Assembly (NCBI GenBank): GCA_965371945.1
Contig: CBDVAK010000046.1
Coordinates: forward strand, 1 to 16,170
DNA: 16,170 bases
From: CBDVAK01 sp965371945
Lineage (GTDB): Bacteria > Pseudomonadota > Gammaproteobacteria > Competibacterales > JAHEDQ01
Reading direction: 5' to 3'
This document shows, piece after piece, positions 6,912-14,349 of the stretch. Within the stretch, counting starts at the first letter, position 1; each line of letters begins with the position of its first letter. The position numbers were made by a program, and so were the translations under genes. The notes under the pieces are model-generated. The model made no database searches. It was given only the letters and a program-made list of their open reading frames with translations, and was not told the origin of the DNA.

Positions 6912-7481
6912 TTACGAAACAGTGGGGTGTGCGGAGGAACGTTCCCAGTCAGGGTGAAACGAGAGCACCCGGACCTTGCCGGGCATGCCCGGATTGAACA
7001 GGCTGTTGTGCCAGTACGTCGCCTGGAATGCGGGGTCGTCTTCGGCTAACTCCAGAACCCGGCACTGGAGTCGATAGCTTTGGCTGAACTGGGAGAATTC
7101 CAGTACACAACTGCCCGCCTTGAGCAGCATGGCCAGAATCTCGCTGTCAACGGAAAACAGTGCGGTCAAATCCTCCGAGAATCCCTGAGGTTGCTGGTAA
7201 TAGGTGCTGGCGAGCAAGTGCATGGCGCTTTCACGGCGCTCCAGGGGATCCTGTGTTTTCTTCACCATATGGCGAAACTGCGCAGTCGATTCCTGAGGGT
7301 CGGACTTGACGATCAGGGTGTTGACAGGACCCGTAGTGGTATCGGCGCCGGCCAACACCACTTGCGGTTGCATGCCAGAAGTGGGTCTGCCGTCCATTTT
7401 GCGGATCGACAACTGTCGTATCCGACATTGCCACCCAAGAAAATGATCACGTAACGTGGTGCCGTCAGAGGGTTTGTTCAA
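6912..7481 (-). CDS. Unrecognised soluble protein, probable TTG start
   Basis: The predicted protein has 189 residues and no membrane segment or signal peptide. I do not recognise the family. It opens with TLRDHFLGWQCRIRQLSIRKMDGRP. Next comes a beta-like stretch (VNTLIVKSDP) and then a helical one (FRHMVKKTQDPLERRESAMHLLAS). The C-terminus has two 'cys-rich strand' segments (GSCVLEFSQFSQSY, LQCRVLEL) and ends in an Asn/Trp-rich region (ATYWHNSLFNPGMPGKVRVLSFHPDWE). The frame extends up to an ATG at 7619, but that would overlap the methyltransferase by 59 bp and add low-complexity residues. A TTG at 7481 has CCGGAG eight bases upstream, so I prefer it. It sits directly after a methyltransferase gene and faces the synthetase operon; a role in amine metabolism is only guilt by association. 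Confidence 0.75.
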   Translation of the reverse strand: MNKPSDGTTLRDHFLGWQCRIRQLSIRKMDGRPTSGMQPQVVLAGADTTTGPVNTLIVKSDPQESTAQFRHMVKKTQDPLERRESAMHLLASTYYQQPQGFSEDLTALFSVDSEILAMLLKAGSCVLEFSQFSQSYRLQCRVLELAEDDPAFQATYWHNSLFNPGMPGKVRVLSFHPDWERSSAHPTVS

Positions 7482-7560
7482 ACCATGGGTCTCCGGAACT
7501 GCCCAAACGGCGGGGTAAAGGGTGTGCGGTATGTCTGCTGATCCGGGCGTGTCCCGGGCA

Positions 7561-8391
7561 TCAAGCTTTCCTGCTGATGATTTCAACGGGAGCGATATAA
7601 TCTTCCGTGATATTGGCAATCATATTCTCGATCTTGGTGGCCGTGCTCTCCTGCATCAGGGTATGCAGGCCGAGAGGGGGCGGGCCACCGGCAGCCTTTG
7701 TTCTTGCGTGTATCTTTCGAAAGAAATCGAGCGCGAACGCACGGCGATTGTTTTCCCTGGTGACCTCGAATCCCGCATTGGTCAACGCCTGTTTGTATTC
7801 ATCCGGTGTTGCCAGTTTGCAGGTATGGCTTTCGGTTGCCCATGGCACCGGATATGCCAAGTCGCCATCCTTGTGCCGCATGACGTCGTAAACACCGAAT
7901 GAGGCCCCCGCGCGCAGCACCCGATGTATCTCGGTGAAGAGTTCCGATTTCGGCTCGATATTCATGCCCACATGCATCATATAGCCGCCATCGAATGTTG
8001 CATCCTGAAATGGCAGGGAAAGCGCACTGCCTTGCTGAAGCGCGATCTGTTTGTCCAGCCCGACCCAGGCGCACAGGGCATTGCCTGTGTCGATATATTC
8101 CTGCGACAGATCAATGCCCACAACATGACAGTCATATGTGCTTGCAACAAATCGTGCAGCACCCCCCAGACCACAGCCGACATCCAGTATATGGTCCTGT
8201 CCAACAAAGTTCAGCTGGCCGAGAAAATCTCCCGTCGCCACCCGCCCACCAATATGAAACTCATCGACAGGCGCGAGGTCTTCGATCGTGACACTATCGA
8301 CCGTCTTGCCGAGCCTGGTTATGGCGGTCTGAATGGCTTCGAGTAGATCCCCGTGCAGGTAGTGGTCCGAGACAGCTTTGTCATGCGACAT
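7561..8391 (-). CDS. Class I SAM-dependent methyltransferase
   Basis: This 276-residue cytosolic protein has a Rossmann methyltransferase core. Motif I is ILDVGCGLGGAARF (68-81), followed by VVGIDLSQEYI (91-100, acidic SAM ribose-binding end), QQGSALSLPFQDATFDGGYMMHVGMNI (motifs II/III) and HRVLRAGASFGVYDVMR. I chose the ATG at 8391, giving MSHDKAVSDHY, because AGGAGA lies a few bases upstream; the in-frame ATG at 8418 has none. N- and C-terminal caps (DEFHIGGR; GPPPLGLHTLM) resemble small-molecule N-methyltransferases such as the sarcosine/dimethylglycine class, but the substrate cannot be read from sequence. It lies 79 bp upstream of the unrecognised gene on the same strand. Placement next to an amine-assimilation cluster makes an amine or amino-acid substrate attractive but unproven. 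Confidence 0.9.
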   Translation of the reverse strand: MSHDKAVSDHYLHGDLLEAIQTAITRLGKTVDSVTIEDLAPVDEFHIGGRVATGDFLGQLNFVGQDHILDVGCGLGGAARFVASTYDCHVVGIDLSQEYIDTGNALCAWVGLDKQIALQQGSALSLPFQDATFDGGYMMHVGMNIEPKSELFTEIHRVLRAGASFGVYDVMRHKDGDLAYPVPWATESHTCKLATPDEYKQALTNAGFEVTRENNRRAFALDFFRKIHARTKAAGGPPPLGLHTLMQESTATKIENMIANITEDYIAPVEIISRKA

Positions 8392-8430
8392 ACCCGCTCT
8401 CCTCATGGTAGTTGTCAAAATATACAGACA

Positions 8431-8438
8431 GGGGGGGG
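8431..8438 (-). repeat. Homopolymer of eight C (minus strand) upstream of the methyltransferase gene
   Basis: Eight consecutive G on the plus strand lie between the lipoprotein stop and the methyltransferase start. On the minus strand the tract ends 6 bases before a good -10-like TATATT (8419-8424). It would therefore fall in the spacer of any promoter using that box. No clear -35 hexamer is present at 16-18 bp. Confidence 0.35.
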
Positions 8439-8442
8439 CTCC

Positions 8443-8712
8443 CTACTGCGAGGCCTTGTCGCAGTACTCGTGGAATGCTTTTTCAGTCTGCGCAAAGGCA
8501 TGCTTCTGAGCAAGCTCCCATGGGCGTTCACATTGATTGGTTCGCATGCACCAGGAGTAGCCTGCCGATGAGATGCATCCATGTGCATCCCGGTCCGAGC
8601 CGGTCATTTCGGACCGAGAATCCTCGGATGTCGCCGGTACTGTGGGTGCCTCAGTTGCACACGCCGTGAGAAATGCGACGAGTAGAACAGCGGAAACAGG
8701 TGGAAACCACAT
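8443..8712 (-). CDS. Small cysteine-containing lipoprotein, function unknown
   Basis: From the ATG at 8712 this is an 89-residue precursor. The signal peptide (about residues 1-17) ends in the lipobox LTAC, with the lipidated cysteine at position 18. The start is fixed by AGGAGG seven bases upstream and by the signal peptide; the frame runs back to 8811 without either. A Ser/Thr/Glu-rich linker is followed by a compact domain, DAHGCISSAGYSWCMRTNQCERPWE, with four cysteines in the mature C-terminal part including one near the end, suggesting two disulfides. Ala follows the lipid cysteine, so by the +2 rule outer-membrane targeting is expected. Similar 'AGYSWC...C-RPWE' domains occur in small lipoproteins of unknown role. 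It is the first gene of a minus-strand trio. Confidence 0.82.
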   Translation of the reverse strand: MWFPPVSAVLLVAFLTACATEAPTVPATSEDSRSEMTGSDRDAHGCISSAGYSWCMRTNQCERPWELAQKHAFAQTEKAFHEYCDKASQ

Positions 8713-8810
8713 GTGTGCCTCCTTGGTGCCAATGGCAATGAGTCTGCTCATGAACAGGCGTTGACAGGTGTAGAGTGATGCATGTGCACGAGTACGAATT
8801 CTAGCCGACA

Positions 8811-8939
8811 CGAGCGTTCGGGGCCGCCAACGATGTTGTCCGCTGCTTCACCCTCGCCCTTGAGCAGCAGATCGGCCTTGCAGGTGGCGTAGGTTTCGGC
8901 GTTGATCTGCTAGCCGCAAAGGTGGGTGGCGACCGGGGC
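8811..8939 (-). pseudogene. Fragment of type I restriction-modification methylase subunit (hsdM remnant)
   Basis: Read on the minus strand from about 8939, one frame gives THLCG, a TAG stop (8910-8912), then QINAETYATCKADLLLKGEG and EAADNIVGGPERS. HsdM proteins of the N-6 adenine methylase family carry the block HLYGQEINAETYA-CKADLLLKGEGEAADNIVGGPE just before the catalytic NPPY region, so about 40 codons match, with Tyr to Cys and Gln to stop. Homology breaks at both ends: no NPPY motif follows, and upstream is the antitoxin gene. This is a decayed remnant, not a gene. The identification rests on remembered family motifs; a translated search would settle it. Confidence 0.72.
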
Positions 8940-8943
8940 GGAA

Positions 8944-9180
8944 TTATCCCGAGTCGCCCGATTGGCCCGCTCTTGAGCATCTAATTGCATCCAGGATGTT
9001 CTTGGTCGTTGCTTTCGTTTTTACCGCGGAAACATCAAACGGAGATGCTGAGTTCTTGGCTTTTGATCTCAACGAAAATACAGATCCATCTTTTCTGCGA
9101 ATTTCGACTTCTTCGCTTTTTGCAAGTTGCAAGATCTTCGCGAAGTTTTGGCGGGCCTCGGAATATGTGAATACTTTCAT
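8944..9180 (-). CDS. Phd/YefM-family antitoxin, apparently without its toxin
   Basis: This 78-residue protein starts MKVFTYSEARQNFAKILQLA and continues EEVEIRRKDGSVFSL, the DNA-binding and strand region of Phd/YefM (prevent-host-death) antitoxins. The DVSAVKTKATTKNILDAIR segment is a toxin-binding tail. Such antitoxins normally precede a small toxin gene, often a PIN-domain (VapC) or RelE-like one. Here the downstream sequence is the hsdM fragment, and no toxin-sized frame with family features is visible on either side. The last residues (CSRAGQSGDSG) look atypical and may be a recombination scar that replaced the native end. The coding sequence is noticeably more AT-rich than its neighbours, which suggests horizontal acquisition. 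No strong ribosome site is seen before the ATG. Confidence 0.8.
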   Translation of the reverse strand: MKVFTYSEARQNFAKILQLAKSEEVEIRRKDGSVFSLRSKAKNSASPFDVSAVKTKATTKNILDAIRCSRAGQSGDSG

Positions 9181-9383
9181 TCTAATGTTAATCCAATACT
9201 TCGATATTCAGATTGGTCGCCACTCGCTTCATTCAGTTATCGGGGGTAATGAGAGAATTGGATAAAAACATCGCGCACTACGGGAAACAGATGTCATGGG
9301 TGTGAATATCAAATTTCATCGCCAATTCTAGCGCCTTCTAAATATCAATGGCAATCAGTTCCACAGGAATTTCGCCGGTGGCC
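9181..9383. other. AT-rich intergenic stretch between antitoxin and spoVR-family gene
   Basis: These 203 bp should hold the antitoxin promoter (minus strand) and the 3' end of the spoVR transcript. Base composition is clearly more AT-rich than the flanking coding sequence. I found no gene, no clear terminator and no convincing promoter pair. Confidence 0.5.
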
Positions 9384-10889
9384 TCAGTGTTCCAACGCGC
9401 ACTCGCGCGATGATGTGATCTCGCCGTCGCGATCCATGTCTTCCAAGTGCACGGTGAAACCCCACAAACGGGCAACGTGTTTGAGTACTTCGTCGGCGGA
9501 CTCCGCCAGCGGACGGCGGTCGTGCAGGGTATGGCGCAGGGTCAATGAACGGTCGCCGCGGCGGTTGGCGCGCACTACCTGGATGTCCGGCTGCTGACGT
9601 GACAATTCATACTGGCTGGCCAGCGCCCGGCGTACCCGGCGATAGCCGCGCTCGTCGTGGATGGCGGTGACCTCCAGCTGGTCACGGGTATCGTCATCGA
9701 GCACACCGAACAGTTTGAACTCGCGAATCAGTTTGGGCGACAGATACTGGGCGATAAAGCTCTCGTCCTTGAAGTTGCGCATGGCGAAGTCCAGCGTCTG
9801 CTGCCAGTCGGTGCCGGCGATCTCGGGAAACCAGTGGCGATCCTCGTCGCTGGGCGCCTCGCAGATACGGCGGATGTCGCTCATCATTGCGAACCCCAGC
9901 GCATAGGGGTTGATGCCGCTGTAGCGCGGACTGTCGTAGTCGGGTTGCATGACCACGTTGGTATGCGACTGCAGGAACTCGATCATGGCGCCGTCGCTGA
10001 GGTAGCCCTGATCGTACAAGGTGTTGAGCAGCGTATAGTGCCAGAAGGTTGCCCAACCTTCGTTCATCACCTGGGTCTGTCGTTGCGGATGGAAGTACTG
10101 GGCGAGCTTGCGAACAATGCGCACGATCTCTCTTTGCCACTGCTCCATCAGCGGGGCGTGTTTTTCGATGAAGTAGAGCAGATTCTCCTGCGGTTCGGCA
10201 GGAAAACTTTGATCGCGACTGCGCTGTTCCGGAGCCCGCTGGCCGGGAACGGTACGCCACAGATCGTCCTCCTGGGTACGCAGATACTCTTCCCGTGCCT
10301 GTTGTCGGGCGCTTTCCTGTTGCGCCGACAGCCGTGGTGGATGTTGGTAGCTGTCGACACCGTAGTGCATCAAGGCATGACAGGAATCCAGCACCAGTTC
10401 CACCTCGGTTTCTCCATAACGTTGTTCGCAGTCGGTGATGAATTTTCTGGCGAACAGCAGGTAGTCGATAATGGCATCGGCATTGGTCCGGGTACTGAAC
10501 AAATAGTTGCCTTTGAAAAAGGAATTGTGACCGTAGGCGGCATGGGCGATCACCAGTGCCTGCATGGTCATGGTGTTTTCTTCCATCAGGTAGGCAATAC
10601 AGGGATCGGAGTTTATGACGATCTCGTAGGCAAGCCCCATGCGACCGCGCCGGTAATTGTTCTCGACTGCCAGGAACTGCTTGCCAAACGACCAGTGGTG
10701 GTAGCCCACCGGCATGCCCACCGATGAATAGGCATCCATCATCTGTTCGGCGCTGATGATCTGTAGTTGGTTGGGGTAAGTGTCGAGCCCGTACCCGGCT
10801 GCCACCCGCGCGATTTCCCGGTCATAGCGCTCAATCAGATCGAAGCTCCACTCCGAGGATTCGGTGATGATGTTGTCAGCGCGTGCCAT
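9384..10889 (-). CDS. SpoVR family protein (YcgB homologue)
   Basis: This 501-residue cytosolic protein is full length for the SpoVR/YcgB family (about 500). I start it at 10889 (MARADNIITESSEWSFD), where AGGAG lies nine bases upstream; the frame runs on to 11054 across the end of the preceding gene with no family similarity. Recognisable family segments are VGMPVGYHHWSFGKQF (57-72), NSDPCIAYLMEENT (93-106), AHAAYGHNSFFKGNYLF (115-131) and VMNEGWATFWHYTLLNTLY (274-292), with conserved His/Glu residues that resemble a metal-hydrolase site, although no activity is established. In Bacillus SpoVR acts in spore cortex formation; in gammaproteobacteria the gene travels with prkA and yeaH in a stationary-phase and nutrient-stress operon. 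It is the last of three genes here, 47 bp after the VWA gene. Confidence 0.95.
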   Translation of the reverse strand: MARADNIITESSEWSFDLIERYDREIARVAAGYGLDTYPNQLQIISAEQMMDAYSSVGMPVGYHHWSFGKQFLAVENNYRRGRMGLAYEIVINSDPCIAYLMEENTMTMQALVIAHAAYGHNSFFKGNYLFSTRTNADAIIDYLLFARKFITDCEQRYGETEVELVLDSCHALMHYGVDSYQHPPRLSAQQESARQQAREEYLRTQEDDLWRTVPGQRAPEQRSRDQSFPAEPQENLLYFIEKHAPLMEQWQREIVRIVRKLAQYFHPQRQTQVMNEGWATFWHYTLLNTLYDQGYLSDGAMIEFLQSHTNVVMQPDYDSPRYSGINPYALGFAMMSDIRRICEAPSDEDRHWFPEIAGTDWQQTLDFAMRNFKDESFIAQYLSPKLIREFKLFGVLDDDTRDQLEVTAIHDERGYRRVRRALASQYELSRQQPDIQVVRANRRGDRSLTLRHTLHDRRPLAESADEVLKHVARLWGFTVHLEDMDRDGEITSSRECALEH

Positions 10890-10936
10890 ACGGTGCTGCT
10901 CCTGTACGGGTGCCTTGGGCGGAGAGCCTGCAATCC

Positions 10937-12199
10937 TCAGGCTTCGCGCCGGCCCATGAGCTTGCGAAATACCGGGTAGATATCCGCCGGACCTTCGATA
11001 TCCTGCATGGCGAAATGATCGCTGCGTGAGGCGACCTGCTGGTACGCCTCCCATAGCGTCTGGTGACGATGGGCTGCGATCTCCACGTAGGCGTAGTACT
11101 GGGTGCGGGGAAGGATGGCATCGAGTAGCAGGTCGCGGCAGTTGTCGGAGTCACTGCCCCAGTTGTCGCCGTCTGATGCCTGCGCACCGTATATGTTCCA
11201 GTCGTTCGCGGGAAAGCGATCGCGGATAATCTTGTGCATCAGCTCGAGCGCGCTCGACACCACAGTGCCGCCTGTTTCCCTGGCGTGGAAAAACTCCTGC
11301 TCGTCGACCTCCCTGGCGGTGGTGTGGTGGCGGATGAAGACCAGTTGGGTGCGCTCGTAGTTTCGTTGCAGAAACAGATACAACAGCGTGAAGAAACGCT
11401 TGGCGATGTCTTTGCGTGGTTCGTCCATGGAGCCCGATACGTCCATCAGGCAGAACATCACCGCCTGGGTGGCGGGTTTGGGTTGTTTGAGGTGGTTGTT
11501 GTAGCGCAGATCGAAGGTATCGATAAAGGGCACCGCCGCGATTCTTGATTCCAGCCTGCGGATTTCGTCTTCCAGCTCGCGCACGCGCTTGTTATCCGGA
11601 GGCTCCGCCTGTGCCAGCGCTTCCAGTTCCTCGCGCGCCGCGTGCAGGCGCCCCTTGCTGGGTGCGCGCAGCGCCATGCGCCGGGCCACGGCGCCTCTGA
11701 GCGATCGAACCACGTTGATGTTGGTGGGTACGCCCACCGGTGTGTGTCCGGCACGTACCGTGCGGAATTCGGTGGTGGTCCTGAGTTGGGTCTTGATCAG
11801 GTTGGGAAGCTCCAGATCCTCAAAGAAGAGCTCGAGAAACTCCTCGCGGGAAAGTTCGAAGGTGAAGTCATCTTCACCCTCGCCCTCGTTGCTGGCCTGG
11901 CTGCCGCCGCCCCCGGCGCCATCGGGAGGACGCGGCAGTTGGTCGCCGGCCACGAAATCGTGGTTGCCGGGATGTACCGTTTCACGGCTGCCGCCCCGAC
12001 CATGCCGGAACACCGGCTCGGAGACATCCCGGGTGGGGATATGCACGGTTTCACCGCGATCGGTGTCGGTGATACCGCGCTCGGAAATCGCCTCGGCTGC
12101 CGCCTTGCGGATCTGGCTCTTGAATCGGCGGATGAATCGCTGCCGGTTGACAGCGCTTCTGTTCTTGCCGTTGAGCCGTTGATCGATCAGTTGGGTCAC
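10937..12199 (-). CDS. yeaH: DUF444/YeaH family protein with von Willebrand A domain, GTG start
   Basis: Starting at the GTG at 12199 gives a 420-residue protein that opens (M)TQLIDQRLNGKNRSAVNRQRFIRR, lining up with the E. coli YeaH N-terminus MTWFIDRRLNGKN. A GCGGAG about 11 bases upstream supports this; another in-frame GTG at 12211 is possible. A Gly-rich linker (about 95-99) is followed by an acidic segment and a coiled coil (about 186-222). The C-terminal VWA-like domain has MIDAS-like DVSGSMD (253-259), later TGGTVVSSA and QASDGDNW. Family members are thought to work with the PrkA kinase and SpoVR, and their biochemical role is unknown. The gene lies 19 bp after prkA and 47 bp before the spoVR gene, an intact operon in the usual order. 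The frame up to 12349 overlaps prkA and is spurious. Confidence 0.94.
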   Translation of the reverse strand: MTQLIDQRLNGKNRSAVNRQRFIRRFKSQIRKAAAEAISERGITDTDRGETVHIPTRDVSEPVFRHGRGGSRETVHPGNHDFVAGDQLPRPPDGAGGGGSQASNEGEGEDDFTFELSREEFLELFFEDLELPNLIKTQLRTTTEFRTVRAGHTPVGVPTNINVVRSLRGAVARRMALRAPSKGRLHAAREELEALAQAEPPDNKRVRELEDEIRRLESRIAAVPFIDTFDLRYNNHLKQPKPATQAVMFCLMDVSGSMDEPRKDIAKRFFTLLYLFLQRNYERTQLVFIRHHTTAREVDEQEFFHARETGGTVVSSALELMHKIIRDRFPANDWNIYGAQASDGDNWGSDSDNCRDLLLDAILPRTQYYAYVEIAAHRHQTLWEAYQQVASRSDHFAMQDIEGPADIYPVFRKLMGRREA

Positions 12200-12218
12200 G
12201 TCGGCTTGCACTCCGCAT

Positions 12219-14141
12219 TCATGATGACTTGCGTACGCGCAGATACCACTCGGAGAGCAAGCGCACCTGCTTTTCGGTATAGCCCTTGGCGACCATGCGA
12301 TCGACGAAATCCTGGTGCTTCTTGCCGTCCTCCCCCGACGCCTTGGCATTGAAGGAGATCACCGGCAACAGATCTTCCGTATTGGAGAACATCTTGTGCT
12401 CGATGACTTCCCGGAGCTTCTCGTAGCTTGTCCAGGCCGGGTTGCGGCCCTCGTTGTTGGCCCGGGCCCGCAGCACGAAATTGACGATCTCGTTGCGGAA
12501 ATCCTTGGGGTTGCTGATACCGGCGGGCTTTTCGATTTTCTCGAGCTCGTCGTTGAGCGCGGACCGGTCGAAGCTCTCGCCGGTGTCGGGGTCGCGGTAA
12601 TCCTCGTCCTGAATCCAGTAGTCGGCGTAGGTCACATAGCGGTCGAATATGTTCTGCCCGTATTCGGAATACGACTCCAGATAGGCGGTCTGGATCTCCT
12701 TGCCGATGTATTCGGCGTAACGCGGTGCCAGCAGTCCTTTGAGATGAGACAGATAGGCTTCCTCGACCTCGGGCGCGAACTGTTCACGGGCAATTTGCTG
12801 TTCGAGCAGGTAGAGCAGATGGACCGGGTTGGCGGCTAATTCGTCGTGATCGTGGTTGAATACCTTGGACAGGATTTTGAAAGCGAAACGGGTGGACAAA
12901 CCGGTCATGCCCTCGTCCACACCCGCATAGTCCCGGTATTCCTGAAACGATTTCGCCTTGGGGTCGACATCCTTGAGGTTCTCGCCGTTGTAGACTCGCA
13001 GCTTCGATTCCATGGTCGAGTTTTCTGGCTCCTTGAGCCTGGAAAGCACTGCGTATTTCGCCATCATTTCCAGGGTGCCCGGCGCGCAGGGCGCGTCGCA
13101 CAGAGAGCTGTGTTCGAGCAGCTTGCGATAGATCTTGACCTCTTCTGAATAGCGCAGGCAGTAGGGCACCTTGACGATGTATATGCGGTCGAGAAAGGCC
13201 TCGTTGTTGCGATTGCCCTTGAAGGCCTGCCATTCCGACTCGTTGGAGTGGGCCAGTATCACACCTTCGAAGGGGAGGGCGGAGAGGCCCTCGGTCCCCT
13301 TGTAGTTGCCTTCCTGGGTGGCGGTCAGCAACGGGTGTAGCACCTTGATGGGCGCCTTGAACATCTCCACGAATTCGAGCAGACCCTGGTTGGCGAGACA
13401 CAGGCCGCCCGAGTACGAGTAGGCATCGGGATCATCCTGGGCATAATGCTCCAGCATGCGGATGTCGACCTTGCCGACCAACGAGGAGATGTCCTGGTTG
13501 TTTTCATCACCCGGCTCGGTCTTGGCGATACCGGTTTGCTTGAGGATGGACGGTTGCAGCCGGACCACCTTGAAGCGGGTGATGTCGCCGTTGTACTCAT
13601 GCAGTCTCTTGACTGCCCAGGGGGACATCATGCCGGTAAGGTAACGCCCTGGAATGCCATATTTCTCTTCCAGAATCGGGCCGTCCTCGGCAGGCGAGAA
13701 CAACCCCAGCGGGGATTCGTTGACCGGTGATCCCTGCAGCGCATAAAACGGTTGCTGTTCCATCAACGCTTTGAGCTTCTCGGCCAGCGAGGACTTACCG
13801 CCACCGACCGGCCCAAGCAGATAGAGGATCTGTTTTCGTTCCTCCAGTCCCTGGGCCGCATGGCGGAAGAAGGCGACGATCTGTTCGACGGTCTCCTCCA
13901 TGCCGTAGAAGTCCCTGAAGGCCGGGTAGACTTTGATGATCTTGTTGGAAAAGATGCGGCTGAGCCGGGTGTCCTGGCGGGTGTCCACAATCTCCGGCTC
14001 GCCGATCGCACGCAGCATTCGTTCGCTGGCGGTGGCGTAGGTCGATGGATTCTCGCGGCACAGTTCCAGAAACTGATCGAGCGAGTATTCTTGCTCGCTG
14101 GTTTCCGTGTAGCGGGACAGGTACTGCTGGAATATGCTCAT
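12219..14141 (-). CDS. prkA: PrkA-type serine protein kinase, AAA+ (YeaG homologue)
   Basis: This 640-residue cytosolic protein is full length for PrkA/YeaG (about 640). The N-terminal AAA+ module has Walker A GPVGGGKSS (110-118), preceded by the FRDFYGMEETVEQIV segment; VILAHSNESEWQAFKGNRNNEAFLDR contains the sensor/arginine-finger region. The C-terminal part carries the PrkA kinase-like domain (STRFAFKILSKVFNHD, FDRYVTYADYWIQDEDYRDPDTG, RNEIVNFVLRARANN). In E. coli, YeaG is needed for survival of prolonged nitrogen starvation and its operon depends on sigma-54/NtrC; in Bacillus, PrkA acts in sporulation. The ATG at 14141 has GAGG about ten bases upstream. It is the first gene of the prkA-yeaH-spoVR operon. 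A consensus sigma-54 site lies 130 bp upstream. Confidence 0.96.
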   Translation of the reverse strand: MSIFQQYLSRYTETSEQEYSLDQFLELCRENPSTYATASERMLRAIGEPEIVDTRQDTRLSRIFSNKIIKVYPAFRDFYGMEETVEQIVAFFRHAAQGLEERKQILYLLGPVGGGKSSLAEKLKALMEQQPFYALQGSPVNESPLGLFSPAEDGPILEEKYGIPGRYLTGMMSPWAVKRLHEYNGDITRFKVVRLQPSILKQTGIAKTEPGDENNQDISSLVGKVDIRMLEHYAQDDPDAYSYSGGLCLANQGLLEFVEMFKAPIKVLHPLLTATQEGNYKGTEGLSALPFEGVILAHSNESEWQAFKGNRNNEAFLDRIYIVKVPYCLRYSEEVKIYRKLLEHSSLCDAPCAPGTLEMMAKYAVLSRLKEPENSTMESKLRVYNGENLKDVDPKAKSFQEYRDYAGVDEGMTGLSTRFAFKILSKVFNHDHDELAANPVHLLYLLEQQIAREQFAPEVEEAYLSHLKGLLAPRYAEYIGKEIQTAYLESYSEYGQNIFDRYVTYADYWIQDEDYRDPDTGESFDRSALNDELEKIEKPAGISNPKDFRNEIVNFVLRARANNEGRNPAWTSYEKLREVIEHKMFSNTEDLLPVISFNAKASGEDGKKHQDFVDRMVAKGYTEKQVRLLSEWYLRVRKSS

Positions 14142-14270
14142 GACGAAGGCCTCGTGGTGTACCCAAAGGCCTCCGTGCCATTAGTCTTCCCCGATGTCGG
14201 TGACACCGGACAGATCCTGGCTGCCGCCGGATGCAACCGCTGGGATGCGGACGGCAGTTTGCTGATAGCC

Positions 14271-14286
14271 AGCAAATTGAGTGCCA
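14271..14286 (-). promoter_or_regulatory. Sigma-54 (RpoN) promoter for the prkA operon
   Basis: Read on the minus strand this is TGGCACTCAATTTGCT: -24 TGGCAC (14281-14286), five-base spacer, -12 TTGCT (14271-14275), an exact match to TGGCAC-N5-TTGCW. Transcription would start near 14260, leaving a leader of about 120 bases before the prkA ATG. Upstream activator sites would fall in or before the start of the divergent mgtE gene; I could not pick out a clear NtrC palindrome. The match agrees with the sigma-54 control known for the E. coli yeaG operon. Confidence 0.8.
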
Positions 14287-14349
14287 GACTTCGATGCTTC
14301 TGTACCGGGATTCGGCCGGGAGACGCAGGCAAAAGGCAAAGGTGCTTTG

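Noticed and set aside
8717..8733. Minus-strand TGGCAC with GG-N10-GC spacing before the lipoprotein gene
   Set aside because: The -12 element is AGGCA rather than TTGC and overlaps the ribosome site, so transcription would begin in the start codon.
9657..10727. Long open frame (356 codons) on the plus strand opposite the spoVR-family gene
   Set aside because: It lies wholly antisense to a well-supported SpoVR protein and its translation shows no family motifs; long antisense frames are expected at this GC content.
11642..12352. 236-codon plus-strand frame opposite the VWA protein gene
   Set aside because: It is antisense to a full-length YeaH homologue and has no motifs of its own.
14165..14181. 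Second TGGCAC on the minus strand between the sigma-54 promoter and prkA
   Set aside because: No GC at -12 (reads CCTTTG); the complete consensus match at 14271-14286 is far better.
14142..14349. Possible magnesium riboswitch upstream of mgtE
   Set aside because: The gap is short, holds the sigma-54 promoter on the other strand, and shows no recognisable M-box structure by eye.
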